Positions 35,807 to 46,752 of a stretch of 64,000 nucleotides of DNA are shown here, in pieces. The position numbers and the translations under genes are program-made. Position 1 is the stretch's first letter; each line of letters begins with the position of its first letter. The notes below the pieces were generated by a model. The model worked only from the letters and a program-made list of their open reading frames with translations, searched no databases and was not told the origin of the DNA. Location of the stretch: assembly GCF_016808335.1 (NCBI RefSeq), contig NC_053148.1:12646063-12710062 (forward strand). Direction: 5' to 3'. Origin of the DNA: Panicum virgatum (Eukaryota > Streptophyta > Magnoliopsida > Poales > Poaceae).

Positions 35807-36230
35807 TCGGCCGGCGTGCTTCTTCTTTAACTGAAACGTGGTCCTGGCAGGTGGCGGAAAGGCCCGGCCGCCGCCTCGCGCCGGAGCACACGGCGTCGCC
35901 GGTTGCCAGAGCGGGCGCCACCTACGCCCTACGTGTCTGGCGGCGGCCACGTGCGCCCTTTGTGGCTTTGTTCCACGACACGCGTCGCCGCTGACATGGG
36001 CCGCGGGGGCAGCGACGCAGCGTCCAAATGGCTTGTCCCCCGGCTGTGGCTCTGCCACTTGGAAGTTGGAAGTCAAGAAAGCTCGTGAGTCGCCGCACCG
36101 GCCGAGGTTCTCGGAGACATCCGGCCCACCGCCGCCGTGGTGTGGCCCGGGCGGCTGTCAACCTGTGACAGGCCAGGGTTGGTCAGCGCGAGGCGGCTCC
36201 CACCACCGGCCCACACCACGGCACCACCAA
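35807..36230. other. Intergenic, nothing assigned
   Basis: GC-rich sequence between two MITEs. ORFs overlap on both strands without domain features. Confidence 0.3.
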
Positions 36231-36349
36231 GAGCCTGTTCGGCTGATCGGCTCTCGGCTTGTCTCGGTTTGTTTTGACTTATTTCCTCTCACATAATACT
36301 ATTCATTCTACTAGCCGAATACTATTTATCAGATCAGCTAAACAGCCTC
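36231..36349. mobile_element. Small MITE with GAGCCTGTTCGGCTGATC ends
   Basis: The left end 'gagcctgttcggctgatc' and the right end, read in reverse 'gaggctgtttagctgatc', match at 15 of 18 bases. The interior is AT-rich with 'cataatactattcat'. The trinucleotide 'caa' flanks both sides (36228-36230, 36350-36352), which may be the target duplication. The superfamily is not clear. Confidence 0.55.
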
Positions 36350-36352
36350 CAA

Positions 36353-36795
36353 ATCAGCCGACCAACATGTACTCAGAAAAAAGTCAATTTTACAACCTTC
36401 AACTATTGCGCTCGTTTGATTTTCAACTTCGATGTACAAAACCAGGGATCTTGCAACCACCAAGTATCAAAACCGTTTGTTTTTCACCCTTCTCTGGTTT
36501 CCAGGGCAGTTTGCACTAACGTCAGAGCGGTTTTTCCTCTCTTTTTTTTCTCTCTCTCCAAATTTCATAGCAAGGGAAAATAGTTAAATGGGTCTAAAAA
36601 TTATGTAATTTTTTAGAGAGGTAGAGTAGGTGATAGAGAACCTATTTTAACTATTGTTTTTAGTTGGAACTCAAAAAAAGTTGTAATATAAATATTTGAA
36701 TATGGGTAAATTTTAAATTTCATTGAATTTTTTGGGCATCAAAACATGCTCCAAAATTTACTAAATTCGAAACCTAAGGTTCATTTTGAACTTAG
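36353..36795. other. AT-rich intergenic sequence, nothing assigned
   Basis: It contains 'gattttcaacttcgatgtac' and 'aaccgtttg' phrases that look like a decayed dispersed repeat, but no ends could be set. It ends at the 'cttag' that precedes the Tat LTR. Confidence 0.3.
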
Positions 36796-37211
36796 TGTCG
36801 GTGTTTACCGCCAAGCCTGCTCAGGGATACCCTTAGCAGTAGGGTTTGTAGGTAGGGATCGACTACTCTAGAACTCAAAAGTACAAGGAACACAAAAATT
36901 TAGACAGGTTTGGGCCGCGAGTTTGCGTAATACCCTACGTCCTGTGTGATTTGTATTGCCTTGTGTGTTGATGATCGTTTGGAGGGGGTCCCTGCCCGCC
37001 CTTATATATCCGGGGGGATAGTGTTACATGGAAAGTCCTAGCCGAGTACAATTGGAGTCCTACTACAACACAATCGGGTAGTTTCCTTTGTACTGCAGCT
37101 AGTTCTACGCCTATTCGAGTAGTTACAAAAGAGGTAAGGTACATCCATGAACTATCCCTTACTCTAGAACATTCTATGCCTATAAGCAGTCCCGCTGCCC
37201 CGGGTCTGACA
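36796..37211 (-). repeat. 3' LTR of the Tat element (minus strand)
   Basis: Read on the minus strand it begins TGTCAGACCCGGGG and ends AACACCGACA, 416 bp. A TATA box (GATATATAAGGGCGG) lies near 37002-37016 on that strand. Orientation follows from this TATA and from the G-rich tract 'gagctcggggg' just before the LTR start. Confidence 0.7.
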
Positions 37212-37224
37212 AGCCCCCGAGCTC
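37212..37224 (-). other. Polypurine tract of the Tat element
   Basis: On the minus strand 'gagctcgggggct' directly precedes the LTR start TGTCAGAC. This is the usual Tat-lineage primer for plus-strand DNA synthesis. Confidence 0.65.
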
Positions 37225-37908
37225 TTCGTAGCCGAGTCCTGCAGGCGTCGAGTATTTGGCTGGGCGCCTTCGAGTACTTCAAGTAGTCAAAACATCCTTC
37301 TAGTTGCTTCTGGGCCTTTCTTTAGATACGTCGAGTAGTCCTCCAAGTACTTCTGTTTGATCCGAGGCTGTGAGGTGCTCAATCCCCGAAATTTTGTCCA
37401 TATGGAGTAGCCCCCGAGCCTTAGGTTGAAACGCAGAATCAGGCTGAGGGTCACTTCAGTCTTTTTACTTCTTTATTTTCCAAAAAAATTCAAAAATAAA
37501 TCTCCAATGTCTGTATCCCGCAGCCCCCGAGCCTTAAATCAAAATCCCTTTTGCTGCGAGTAGCCCCCAAGTGTAGATTTGGAATTAAGGAATTAAGACG
37601 TGACATCATATTTTATCCTTCAAATTATTTGCAGGATTCATTAGATCTGAAATCCGAAAAGACCTCTTTTTCGGGTAAAATCCCAGAGAAATGATACAAT
37701 TGGATCAGCCACACTGATTGCACCCGAAATAACTTCAGGAATAAAACCCGGGATGTACGGCTCTTTATTCAGTGCTCACGTGGGACGTTACTGTTTGAAA
37801 AATCTGCATTATTGCATCTTTGACTGCGTCCGTGAATGCTGCCAAGAATGCGTCCGTGAAACGTGCACTGTTGATTCACGGGGTCTCCTCAGTAAGCCCC
37901 CTTGTGAC

Positions 37909-37917
37909 TATAAAAGG
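37909..37917 (+). promoter_or_regulatory. TATA box for the antisense ORF
   Basis: TATAAAAGG on the plus strand, outside the LTR, about 970 bases before the first ATG of the antisense ORF, followed by a GA-rich leader. Its place suggests an own promoter for the plus-strand gene; transcription is not shown. Confidence 0.45.
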
Positions 37918-38886
37918 AAGGGGAGAGGCTTTTGCCAGAAGCACCAAAGCGTAGCAACCATGGCTTTTCCTTGGTGTTGTTACCCTCGTCCTCCTCAAGT
38001 TTGTGTAGTCCTTTCCAGCGAGAGATGCTAGAAGAGAACTTGCGAGTGACAAGAGAAGCCCCTGCTACCTCATCCTTCCACTCCCTTGCTCTCATTAGAT
38101 CCATTCTGAACATCATGTTCTTGCATCTTCCAATGAGGCAAGTTCTTTGTGGACTGGTTGAGTCTAATTATGTCATACTCTTGGAGTTCCCAGGTTGAGA
38201 CCACCCAAGAACTGACATCTCTGGCGGGAAGCTTGATCTTGCCACAACGTATCTCGGGAGAAGGAGAAGTTTCTCTAGAGGATGCTACAAGAGGACTTGC
38301 GAGGTGATTACTATAATCTGCCTCCATACTCTTGAAACTTTTCTCCCAGGATACATGTATCATTATTCCCTTGATGGGAATAACAAATTTGTACTTTGTC
38401 ACGACCTCGAGCCGATCTAGCTGCATCAGGCTTCCCAGGAAGCCAAGAAGTGTGCGTGCAGACCCAAGTCGTTTGTAAAGTTATGTAATAAAAAATACTC
38501 GAGTTATAATGTCGAGTACTTACCCTTGTTCTGGAATGTAATCCCAGTTAAGGAAAGAAGAGTCGAGTAGTCGATTAGGGATGTGAGTGTTTTCTTTTTC
38601 CAGAATGTAATCTCAGAAAAAGGAATGTCTCTTTAAAATCCCGTAGTTTCCGCGATTTGCAACGGATTGTTGGCCTACTGAAGGTTTTTACCATGCTGCC
38701 ACCGCTATTATAAAACGAAACGGTAACTTAGGTTTTACCCCACCGGCCGCCATTTGTTTTCACTGCCTTAGATCTATTTTCGCTCTCGAGCCCCCAGATC
38801 TAGAGTTCTTGTTTCCCTTGCGCTCCCCATCCTCATCCTAGGGTTTTCGATATTGTATGCACGTGAAGTGACTCGTGGATTTTTGG

Positions 38887-41811
38887 ATGGCACCCAAGAA
38901 GGCCGTCAAGGGGAAAGGTGTGGCTGCGGAACCGACTCAAAAGGAAGGTTGGAACACAAGTAAGTGTTCCCAATCTGACTTAGAGTCTTTGGTAAAGCAA
39001 GGCCTTTTGTCTCCCAGATCTGCTGTCCAATGGCGTCCTGCCTTGGGGAAGGATCATCCGTATGAAAATACGGGGGAAGTTGTTGCTTTCACCTCATTCT
39101 TGGAACGGGGATTGGGGTTTCCTTGTTCTTCTTTCTTTTTTGGACTCCTGCACTACTACAGGATCCAACTGCATCATCTGACCCCCAATTCCTTTGTTCA
39201 TATTTCTATCTTCGTGCATTTGTGCGAAGCTTTCCTGGGCATCGAGCCCCATTTTGAGCTTTTCCGATTCTTTTTCCATTTGAAGCCTCAATCCGACTCC
39301 TTCGTCTTAGATGTAGTAGGAGGTGCGGGTCTCCAACTTAGGCAAGGGAAACATAGAGAGTATATCTCATATAGTTTTAGTAATAAGGTGATCGAATGGA
39401 AACCCAAGTGGTTCTATGTTGAGAACTAGTCAGGATGCTTTTCACCTATTACTCATGGCCCTCCAATCCAATGGCCTGAATGGAATAAAAAACCAGTCGA
39501 CGAGAGTCAGGTTTCTGAACTACTCGAACGAATTGCCGATTTGAGGCAAAATATGTTGACTGGAGAAGTTGTTGTATTCGACTGGATGAAGCGGAGGATC
39601 CAGCCATTACAGGCTCGGGGATCGCTTGGATTCCAGTATCAAGAAACAGCTGATCCATCAAGATACTCAAAGGAAGAGATCTCGGATGATGTAGCTTTTA
39701 GTCAAATACAACGACTGCTGAGGAATGTAAAGAAAGTTCTGTTTGTTCTTGATACCTTTTCTGCTGTGAATCCGCCAAAACAGGTACTTGATAAGAGTAG
39801 TCGATACGTAGAAATCGAGTACTTTACCATAGTGTAAATCTGATAGGATTTGCTTTCTGTAGGAGGACGTGGATCGCTTTAAGAGTAGTCCTTCGCTACC
39901 AGGCATTTATTCGCCCTTTTGTTCTTCCAATTTCCTCGATCTGTTATTCAAATCTAAGTATGTCCATATGAGATTTCATACAAACAATACTTATGGATAA
40001 TTTTGATTGCGCAGATGAAGAAGAAACTGGAGGGAGGAGTGATAGGGATCTCAGCCCTACTCCGAGTGCCGATACCCAAACCGGGCATCCTAGAGGTACT
40101 CGATCTGCGGCGAGGAAGCGTCGTAGCTCCTCCCAGACTACTAGCGATAGGTAAGTAGCTGGGTGTTTTTAGAATCGAGTACTTCTGCCTTCGATTTGCT
40201 AATTTGTATTTTGCTTTTCAAGCTCTGTGGCTAAAATGCCACGGATCGTATCATCTGGGGATGATACTATGGTGGGACAAACTGTCCCCTCCACCATAGT
40301 GGACCCGTCGAGTGGGATCGGGGCTACTCCTTCAGTGAGTAGTTCCGATGTAAATAAAATTGTTGATGCGGGTAAGCTGGCCATGATCACAAAGCCTGCC
40401 CGCAAATTTGACATCAAGGGTTTTACCCTAATAAGAGCTCCTGCGTAAGTTCCTTAGAACTTGTAGCCATAGGATCTGTTTTTTAGTCTAATAGTTTTTA
40501 ACTACTTTGTCCTTCCAGAGATGCAATCCTGGAGGGGGACGTGGAAACTGAGAACAACTCTGCTTCCCAATCGGGGGTGGCGAAGCCCCGAGCACTCCTG
40601 AGATGAGTGCTTACGATGCAGAAGCCATGGTTGACTCCATGCTTCGGGATTCTCCTTTGCCCAACTTGGAAAGGGATAATGAGGAAATCTCAGAGGGTGA
40701 TGGAAGCGATAAGCTTCCCAAGGAAGGAAGAGGCGAGAAGCTTCCCGAGGGAGGCAATGATAAACAACCTGCAGAGACCCCTACAGGTAAGCTTTTAGTA
40801 CCTCGTAGGAAAAGTTTCCTTTTATTTGCTCTCAATGTGATTAAGTAGCATGTTCTTCTTTTATATTCCCAAGTCACAGGGAATACTATAAAGAGGACAG
40901 AGGATGTGCCCAAAAGGGTTGTATCTGAAGTGCGTGCAAGTACTTCCCATATCACATCGGAAAGTGACTTGCTGCGAGAGAAGGTAGAGCTTGCTGTCAA
41001 GCTGCTGGAGGTAAGTAGGAGAATGTTTCGAGTACTTTTAGAGTAGATCGAGTAGTGTACTGATCTTTTTATTTTGCAGGAGGCACTGGGACGGAAGGGT
41101 GTCCAGTCCTCGGATGAGACAGAGCTGAATGCTCTCAAGGAGAGGGTTAAGACGCTCTCATCTGAGAAGACTGCTCTCGAGGGAAAACTGAAGAAGCTCT
41201 CCCAGTCAAAGAAAGGTTAGTCTTTAGCATTTGATATGCATTCGACTAGTAGATCTGCTTGGTGTTTATAAGTTTTTTCTTTTTAATCAAGTACACAGCT
41301 TGTGCCAAATCTTTAGAGATTCAGAAAAGCTTGGTGCTGGATCTAAAGATACTTATGTACTGAAACGCAGATGAGATAGAGAAGCTTAATAAGATCAAGG
41401 AGGGCTCTGATCGGGAGGCGGCATCGACTCTGCAACAGCTCCAGACCCTGTCGGAGTCACGAGACTCGATGCATCGAGAACTCGTAGGCTTGAGGGAAGT
41501 CAGGGATGCCACCCTGGAGGTAGCCGAGGCCATGGACATCCCAGAAAGGGACGGAGATGAACCGCTCACGCTGGCGGGGAGACTTCGCAAAGTCCCAGTG
41601 GCCTTCGAGAGGTATGTCTCCACCATCACCCGCTAGTATGTGGGTCATGTACTCGGGCTAGTGAAGACTTTGGCCATCTACTCGCCTGGACGCGCTTAGG
41701 CAAGGAGCCTGGGCTGACTGTACGGATGATCAATTTCGTCAGTATTTGGCGGAGACTTCCAGAGTGGCTGACCAGATTGTAGAGTCCTTGAACAAAGCCG
41801 AGTCTCCTTGA
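38887..41811 (+). pseudogene. Antisense multi-exon ORF of the Tat element ('putative gypsy type transposon' domain plus coiled coil)
   Basis: Predicted exons are 38887-39783, 40015-40150, 40223-40444, 40519-40786, 40874-41010, 41080-41215 and 41371-41811. Donors are GT and acceptors AG throughout, and most joins keep frame; exon 1 to 2 does not, so one junction is uncertain. The N-terminal part (MAPKKAVKGKG, FFFGLLHYYRIQLHHLTPNS) is like the plant PF04195 'putative gypsy type transposon' proteins. A Ser/Asp-rich linker follows, then a Glu/Lys/Leu-rich coiled coil in exons 5-7. Breaks: TAG at 39427-39429, a frameshift in exon 4 near 40572, TAG at 41634-41636 and a frameshift after it. It runs opposite to its host element. 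The function of this protein family is unknown. Confidence 0.7.
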
Positions 41812-43182
41812 ACTTTTATTGTAATTGAGTTGGCGTGTGGGCCAGAAGTAGTTTTGAACAAATACTAGATATTTGCATAATGTTAAGTACTTGTATTTGG
41901 ATTGTGGAATCCTTTGGTGTATCGAATAGTTGTACTCGAATATCCTGAGTGTAGGCAGCATCGCGCTGTAACGTCCTGAAAAATTCACCAAGTTAAAACA
42001 CCCGCTAAAAATAATTTTTTGTTAAAAACTTTTTCATCGTTGAGCTCAAAATCTTCCTAAACCCCTAAGTCCTAATTCCCGAAACCTATCCCATCGGATC
42101 TCCGCCCCGACACCCGAAATCAATCACTGTGTCGTCTCTTTCTTTTTCCTGTTCCGCGCGTCGCGTACCGACGACCGCCGCGCCACGCCCGAGCAGCGCG
42201 TGTGCGCGACCGGCCGTGGTCGCCGCCGCGAAATCCGCCGAGCGAATCTCTCTCTCTTCCCCTTATTCTTTTTTTCAATTTTTTTTTTCTTTTCCCTTTT
42301 CCTTTTTCTTTTCCTCTCTCTCTGATCTCACTCCATCCTTCTCTCCATGCACAGTACGCACACACATGCACCCTTACAGAGCTCTCGAGAGAATCCAATG
42401 CCACTCGCAGACTCACTGTGCCAGGCCCCCTCGCACTCGAGCACGCACGCTGAGCAAAAGTCGACGACCGCGCTCACCCCATCCCATGCATCTCCACTGT
42501 TGTGCCCACTTGCCCACCTCATCGCTCGCGCACGCTCCGTCGTGGCCGCAGCAGCGAGCACAATCACGAGCTATCGCACGCCTCGGCAGCTTGCTGCGCT
42601 GCCGTGCCGCCCATCGCCGGAGACCCGCGTCCCCGCCTCGGTGACCACGCCGGTCGCCGCTGAGCAGTGCCGCTTGCCAGCCGCCGGCCCATCACCACTA
42701 ATTCCTCTCTCCAAGCTCCACTGTCCATCGCTGCCCCTCGCCGTGCTGCCTCGCTGTACCTGCTAGCTCCGCCTCGTCGCGCTCGCCGTTGACGCCTCCC
42801 ACGCCTCAACGCCCTCCCTGCCCGCGCATGCGCACGCGCGCGCCTACCGCCACTGCCCCTCCGCTCGCGCCGCGCGAGCCGTTGCTACGCGCGCATGCGC
42901 TCGCCGCGCTCACGCCGAGCCGCTGCACCGCGAGCGCACCTCGCGTCGGACCGCACCACGCCGCGACAAGCCACCGCGTGCATGCGTGCCGCGTTGGCCG
43001 TTGCTGCGAACGGACGCCGCGCTGCCCGCCTCGCCGCGCCGCTCGCCGCTGCCTGAGCCGTCTCGTCATCCTGTACGCTGCCGCGAATCGCGCCGCCGCT
43101 TCGCGACACCCCGACAAGGCCGAACCGCCATTAATGGCCGCCGACCTCGGCCACCGGCGCCCCCTCTCTCCACCGCCTCTCC

Positions 43183-43194
43183 CGGCCTATAAAG
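43183..43194 (+). promoter_or_regulatory. TATA box of the Tekay copy 2 LTR
   Basis: 'CCTATAAAGAGG', with a matching 'cctataaatagg' at the same place in copy 1 LTRs and the same box in the 3' LTR near 53719. Transcription would start about 30 bases downstream. Confidence 0.7.
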
Positions 43195-44036
43195 AGGGCC
43201 TCCGCGCAGCTCTCGGCCACCACAACCATCTCCACCACCGCTCGCCCCTTCCCCAAGTCTGCAGCGCCGCCACCACGGCCATAGCCGGCCACCTCCGCCC
43301 ACCACCGTCGCCAGCCCTCCTCGCTCCACCTCCGGCCGAGGTGAGTAAGGGAATCGGACCCCCACGACCTCCTCTCTGTTTTGCCCCAAGCCCCGGCCGC
43401 CGCCGTGCCCTGGAGAGCCGGCGCCAAGGCCTCCACCGTGAGCCCCCTCCCCTGCTCTGTTTGCGTTCGTGAGGAGGAAGAAGGCACTTTTGTGCTGAGC
43501 CCCTTCCTATCTTCCTTTTCTTTTAAGAGCCATCCCCCACTCTCTAAGCACAAGCAGCCCGCGCAGCACCTATTAATTGGGAGGACATCACGCACATAAG
43601 CAGTACTCTTTTTCTATTTTCGAAATTAATTAAGCACTACAATTTATAACCACAATATCTAATCCATACCTACTCCGATTCTATCTATTCTTTTCCCTAA
43701 GTTCCTAAAAACTCATATACTATCCATTGTACCTATTTTCTAGGGCAGCCTTGACACTTCCAGAAAATTCTAATCAAAGCCCTATCACTCTCAAAAATAT
43801 TTACAAGGTCTCGAGATCCTTGTTTACTCCCTAAATACCCCTTTAACCTATCATCTCATGCAATTATTCCGAAGCTCGACCACACCATTCCCAATATTAT
43901 TTCGGCCATGCCATTAGAAAACCGTCCAACAATATTACTCCTATCTCCGTATCTTAATTATTTCTGATTCGAGCTTAACGATAATGCCTGTTTTTTTCTG
44001 TGTAATGATTGTATGTTTTGTTTGTGTGCGCCGTAG

Positions 44037-45273
44037 ACACCGGTGTGAACGAGGGAGAACCTGTCGAGGAATTCGCTGAGCAGTACCGCGAGCCGGAACC
44101 TGAAGAACCGTACCGCGAGCAGGATCTCCCGGAAGGCTTTGAAGACGGCAAGTTCAATCCCATCCTTTGATGCATGTTTCTGCCCTAGTTTTTATAAACA
44201 CAACCCAATGGCCTGTTTTATAAAATTGCATATGTTTTACTTGCATGAAAACATGGTTGGATAGCCACCCCTTGATTTGTTATAACCATTCCTTGACTAC
44301 CTAGATTAATGTCTGCTTTTGCTTGGACGTTAATCGATATTAGAACACTTAGGACAATACCCATAATACGATTTATTTTATAAAGAAAATGCGTGTGTGT
44401 GGGAAGGGATAAATTGTGGGTTTTCAAAAGAGGAGTATAGACGGGATGGACGGCATTTCTGTGTGATTTGCCGATTGGTGTGCTTGTGCCTGTGTGGCAG
44501 AGCAAGGAGGGAGATATCCATCTTGTCGTGTCTAAGGACCGAGATGGTGTGTCATCTCACCTAACTCTACTTTCGTGCAAACCACTCGACCGTTGAATGG
44601 GCAACGGCGTAGCATAAATCCCACTAGTTGGTGTGGTAGCCATCAGGAGAGCTGAGAGCAACCGGTGACTAAGGAAAAGGGATAAGCCCCGAGTGACTTA
44701 TGCCCGGTTATACCTAAGTGAACGGTCGATGACCCCTTGGTGCATCCCGTGATGGCTAGTCAGGCTTAGCTATGGTGGGTAATGGCTATGTTGGATCTAC
44801 ACCGACACGATGGTGTTCGAGTTGTGGTATCCTACTTGTGGGTAAAGTTGCACACCTCTGCAGAGTTAAGAAACTATTCGAATAGCCGTGCCCACAGTAT
44901 TGGGCGAGTTACGGTGTGGTCACATAACTAGTGTTTCTTGGGATGGGCTAGCGTGAGTTGTTTTGAATTGTGTCCGGCAGTTGTGCCGTGTGCTACGACG
45001 GACGGGGAGTCCGGTAGCAGATTAAAACTTGAACCCCGTGTTACTACAAAAATCTGATTTTCAAAAAGGTTTTCTGTTAAAACAAACCCCTGCATAAAAT
45101 ATCGTTTTTCTGTAAATTAAACCATAACCTTATCCTTGATTTACCTATGCATATTATTCTGATATAACCCCCCTCTGTGGGTGTGGTTGGACTTGCTGAG
45201 TACGTTTGTACTCACCCCATTCTTACTTTTTACAGAAGAAGACCCAGACTTCATGCCAGACGACGCTGAGTAG
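44037..45273 (+). CDS. LTR-embedded spliced acidic mini-ORF, copy 2
   Basis: Exon 44037-44147 follows the acceptor 'gcgccgtag' and ends before a GCAAGT donor. Exon 45236-45273 follows 'actttttacag' and ends in TAG at 45271-45273. The join completes a Glu codon. The peptide is very acidic (PVEEFAEQYREPEPEEPY, then LPEGFED and EEDPDFMPDDAE). An upstream donor at 43341 could supply a leader exon. Its compatible frame is open over the leader but has no clear ATG after the TATA box. Frame, junctions and stop are kept in copy 1 in spite of strong sequence divergence. The 3' LTR has the same exons at about 58737 and 59936. I do not recognise the peptide. Confidence 0.4.
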
Positions 45274-45543
45274 GGTTTTCGTTCTACACCCAACCTTGCC
45301 TGTGGTACCGGCCCTGTCGAGATGCCTCCGCTGTCGCAATACTCTGAGCCCATGCTAGACCTCATGTGGTTTGCAGTCTGGTGTTATGTTGTAGCTTGGT
45401 TAATTATTATCATTATCTGTATCGAGTGTCCTCCAAGGTTTGTACGGTTTTGAACCATCTGATGTAATAAATGTGGCATCAGCCTCCTGGGACTGGTGTT
45501 TTGTATCACATTTAAGTCTTCTCTTATGAGGGGACGCTTCAGG

Positions 45544-45561
45544 TGGTATCAGAGCCGTAGG
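45544..45561 (+). other. Primer-binding site of Tekay copy 2
   Basis: 'tggtatcagagccgtagg' starts two bases after the LTR. The first 13 bases are the standard complement to the 3' end of initiator tRNA-Met. Confidence 0.9.
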
Positions 45562-45681
45562 TTGGCCGTAGGACGTGACCCTAGGAGCGAAACCCGTTTT
45601 GAGACCCTTTACCTTAGGACTTTTCTATCTTTAATCCTTTCCTCACACAAACACTTACCTTTGGTTCTTGCCCTGTTCCAG

Positions 45682-46602
45682 ATGGCTGACAATGGATGGA
45701 TCGGCGAAATCTGTTTCGCAGAGCCCGGCCTTCCTAAGTTGTTGATACTCAGCCTGGAACGCATTGGAGTTGTGGACCCACCAGAGTTTCTCTATCGAGA
45801 GTACGACTCCAAGGGTACTCTTCGGTGTGACCTGATGATCTTCATAGCAAGGAGCACCCGCTACCCTGATGTGGACCCTTGGTTCATCTCCACCACTGGA
45901 TTCTGTTTCCCGGATACCTATCGGAAAGCCGCCCGTAAGGCCCTGCGACGGCTCCGAATGATCTACAAACATCACCTTCAGCGGACTCCCATGGGGTTCT
46001 TCCCGCAAACTGAAGGAAGAGGACGCACCTGGATCGCCCGGATGAGAGGACTCGGAAGGGAAGAAGAAGATCTGGAAGACACAGTATCCCACCTATCCAT
46101 CTATCTCACCGGCCTGGATGAGCTCTACCGCGAGCAAGCAGCGCAACTAAAGCAACAAGTCCACAGAGCAGAGAAGGCAACCCAGGAGCTGGATGAACAA
46201 CGGACAAGGACCGTACACGCCGAGTATTCCCTGCCTGCCCTCCAAGTCCAAATGGAAGAAAAAGAGGCAGAACTGGAAGAGCAACAGGCAAGAGCCACAC
46301 GCGCCGAGAATTCCCTGGCCGCTCTCCAAGCCCGAATGCAGAGGTATGAGGCTCGCTGGGGAATAGATGGATGGACAGAGGAAGACGCAGAAGAAGAACC
46401 CAAAAAGGCTCAATGGGATGTAGGCATTCAGACTGAAGAAGAAGAACCCATGGAAACCCATTGGGATGTTGGTACTCAGACCGAAGAAGAAGAACCCGAA
46501 GAAACCCATTGGGACAAAGGTACTCAGACTGAGGATGACTTGATGGATCAGTATCTTCCACTGAAGAAGCGCTCCCTTAGGATTGAGGAAGAATCCCCAT
46601 GA
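45682..46602 (+). CDS. Extra ORF 1 (aORF1) of the Tekay family, intact
   Basis: 306 residues from the ATG at 45682 (context 'ttccagatggctgac'). Residues ~1-110 form a compact domain (FLYREYDSKGTLRC, TRYPDVDPWF, HLQRTPMGFFP). A Gln/Glu/Arg-rich coiled-coil-like region follows. The acidic tail holds three repeats of the form WDxGxQTE (GIQTE, GTQTE, DKGTQTE) near 46411-46530. The last fits the [KR]xTQT motif by which LC8 dynein light chains bind partners. The first domain is homologous to that of aORF2. The ORF lies between primer site and gag, in its own frame, with about 150 bases between it and aORF2. No known family is recognised. A role in particle assembly or transport is only a guess. Confidence 0.75.
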   Translation: MADNGWIGEICFAEPGLPKLLILSLERIGVVDPPEFLYREYDSKGTLRCDLMIFIARSTRYPDVDPWFISTTGFCFPDTYRKAARKALRRLRMIYKHHLQRTPMGFFPQTEGRGRTWIARMRGLGREEEDLEDTVSHLSIYLTGLDELYREQAAQLKQQVHRAEKATQELDEQRTRTVHAEYSLPALQVQMEEKEAELEEQQARATRAENSLAALQARMQRYEARWGIDGWTEEDAEEEPKKAQWDVGIQTEEEEPMETHWDVGTQTEEEEPEETHWDKGTQTEDDLMDQYLPLKKRSLRIEEESP

Positions 46603-46752
46603 TAGGAGTAGTCTCTAAGCTAGAACCTTTGCTCTAATAATCATGTACCCATGAAGTTTGTACCCCACCATGATGCCATAAATAAAAATCATCTACCCCT
46701 TTTGTGTACCTCAAATAATCATGCAAGATCTTCACCCTATCTTTGTTTTCAG

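Larger units (their letters stand above)
41967..45541 (+). repeat. 5' LTR of Tekay copy 2
   Basis: TGTAACGTCC...GACGCTTCA, 3575 bp. The TATA box 'cctataaagagg' lies at about 43187. A strong splice donor (GAG|GTGAGTAAG) is at 43340/43341. The acidic mini-ORF exons lie at 44037-44147 and 45236-45273. GC-rich ORFs at 42100-43600 are repetitive readings in several frames. Confidence 0.92.

Noticed and set aside
42120..43600. ORFs of 130-230 codons inside the LTR of Tekay copy 2 (also at 52660-54130).
   Set aside because: They span promoter, leader and splice donor, are Pro/Ala/Arg-rich in several frames, and have no counterpart in copy 1.
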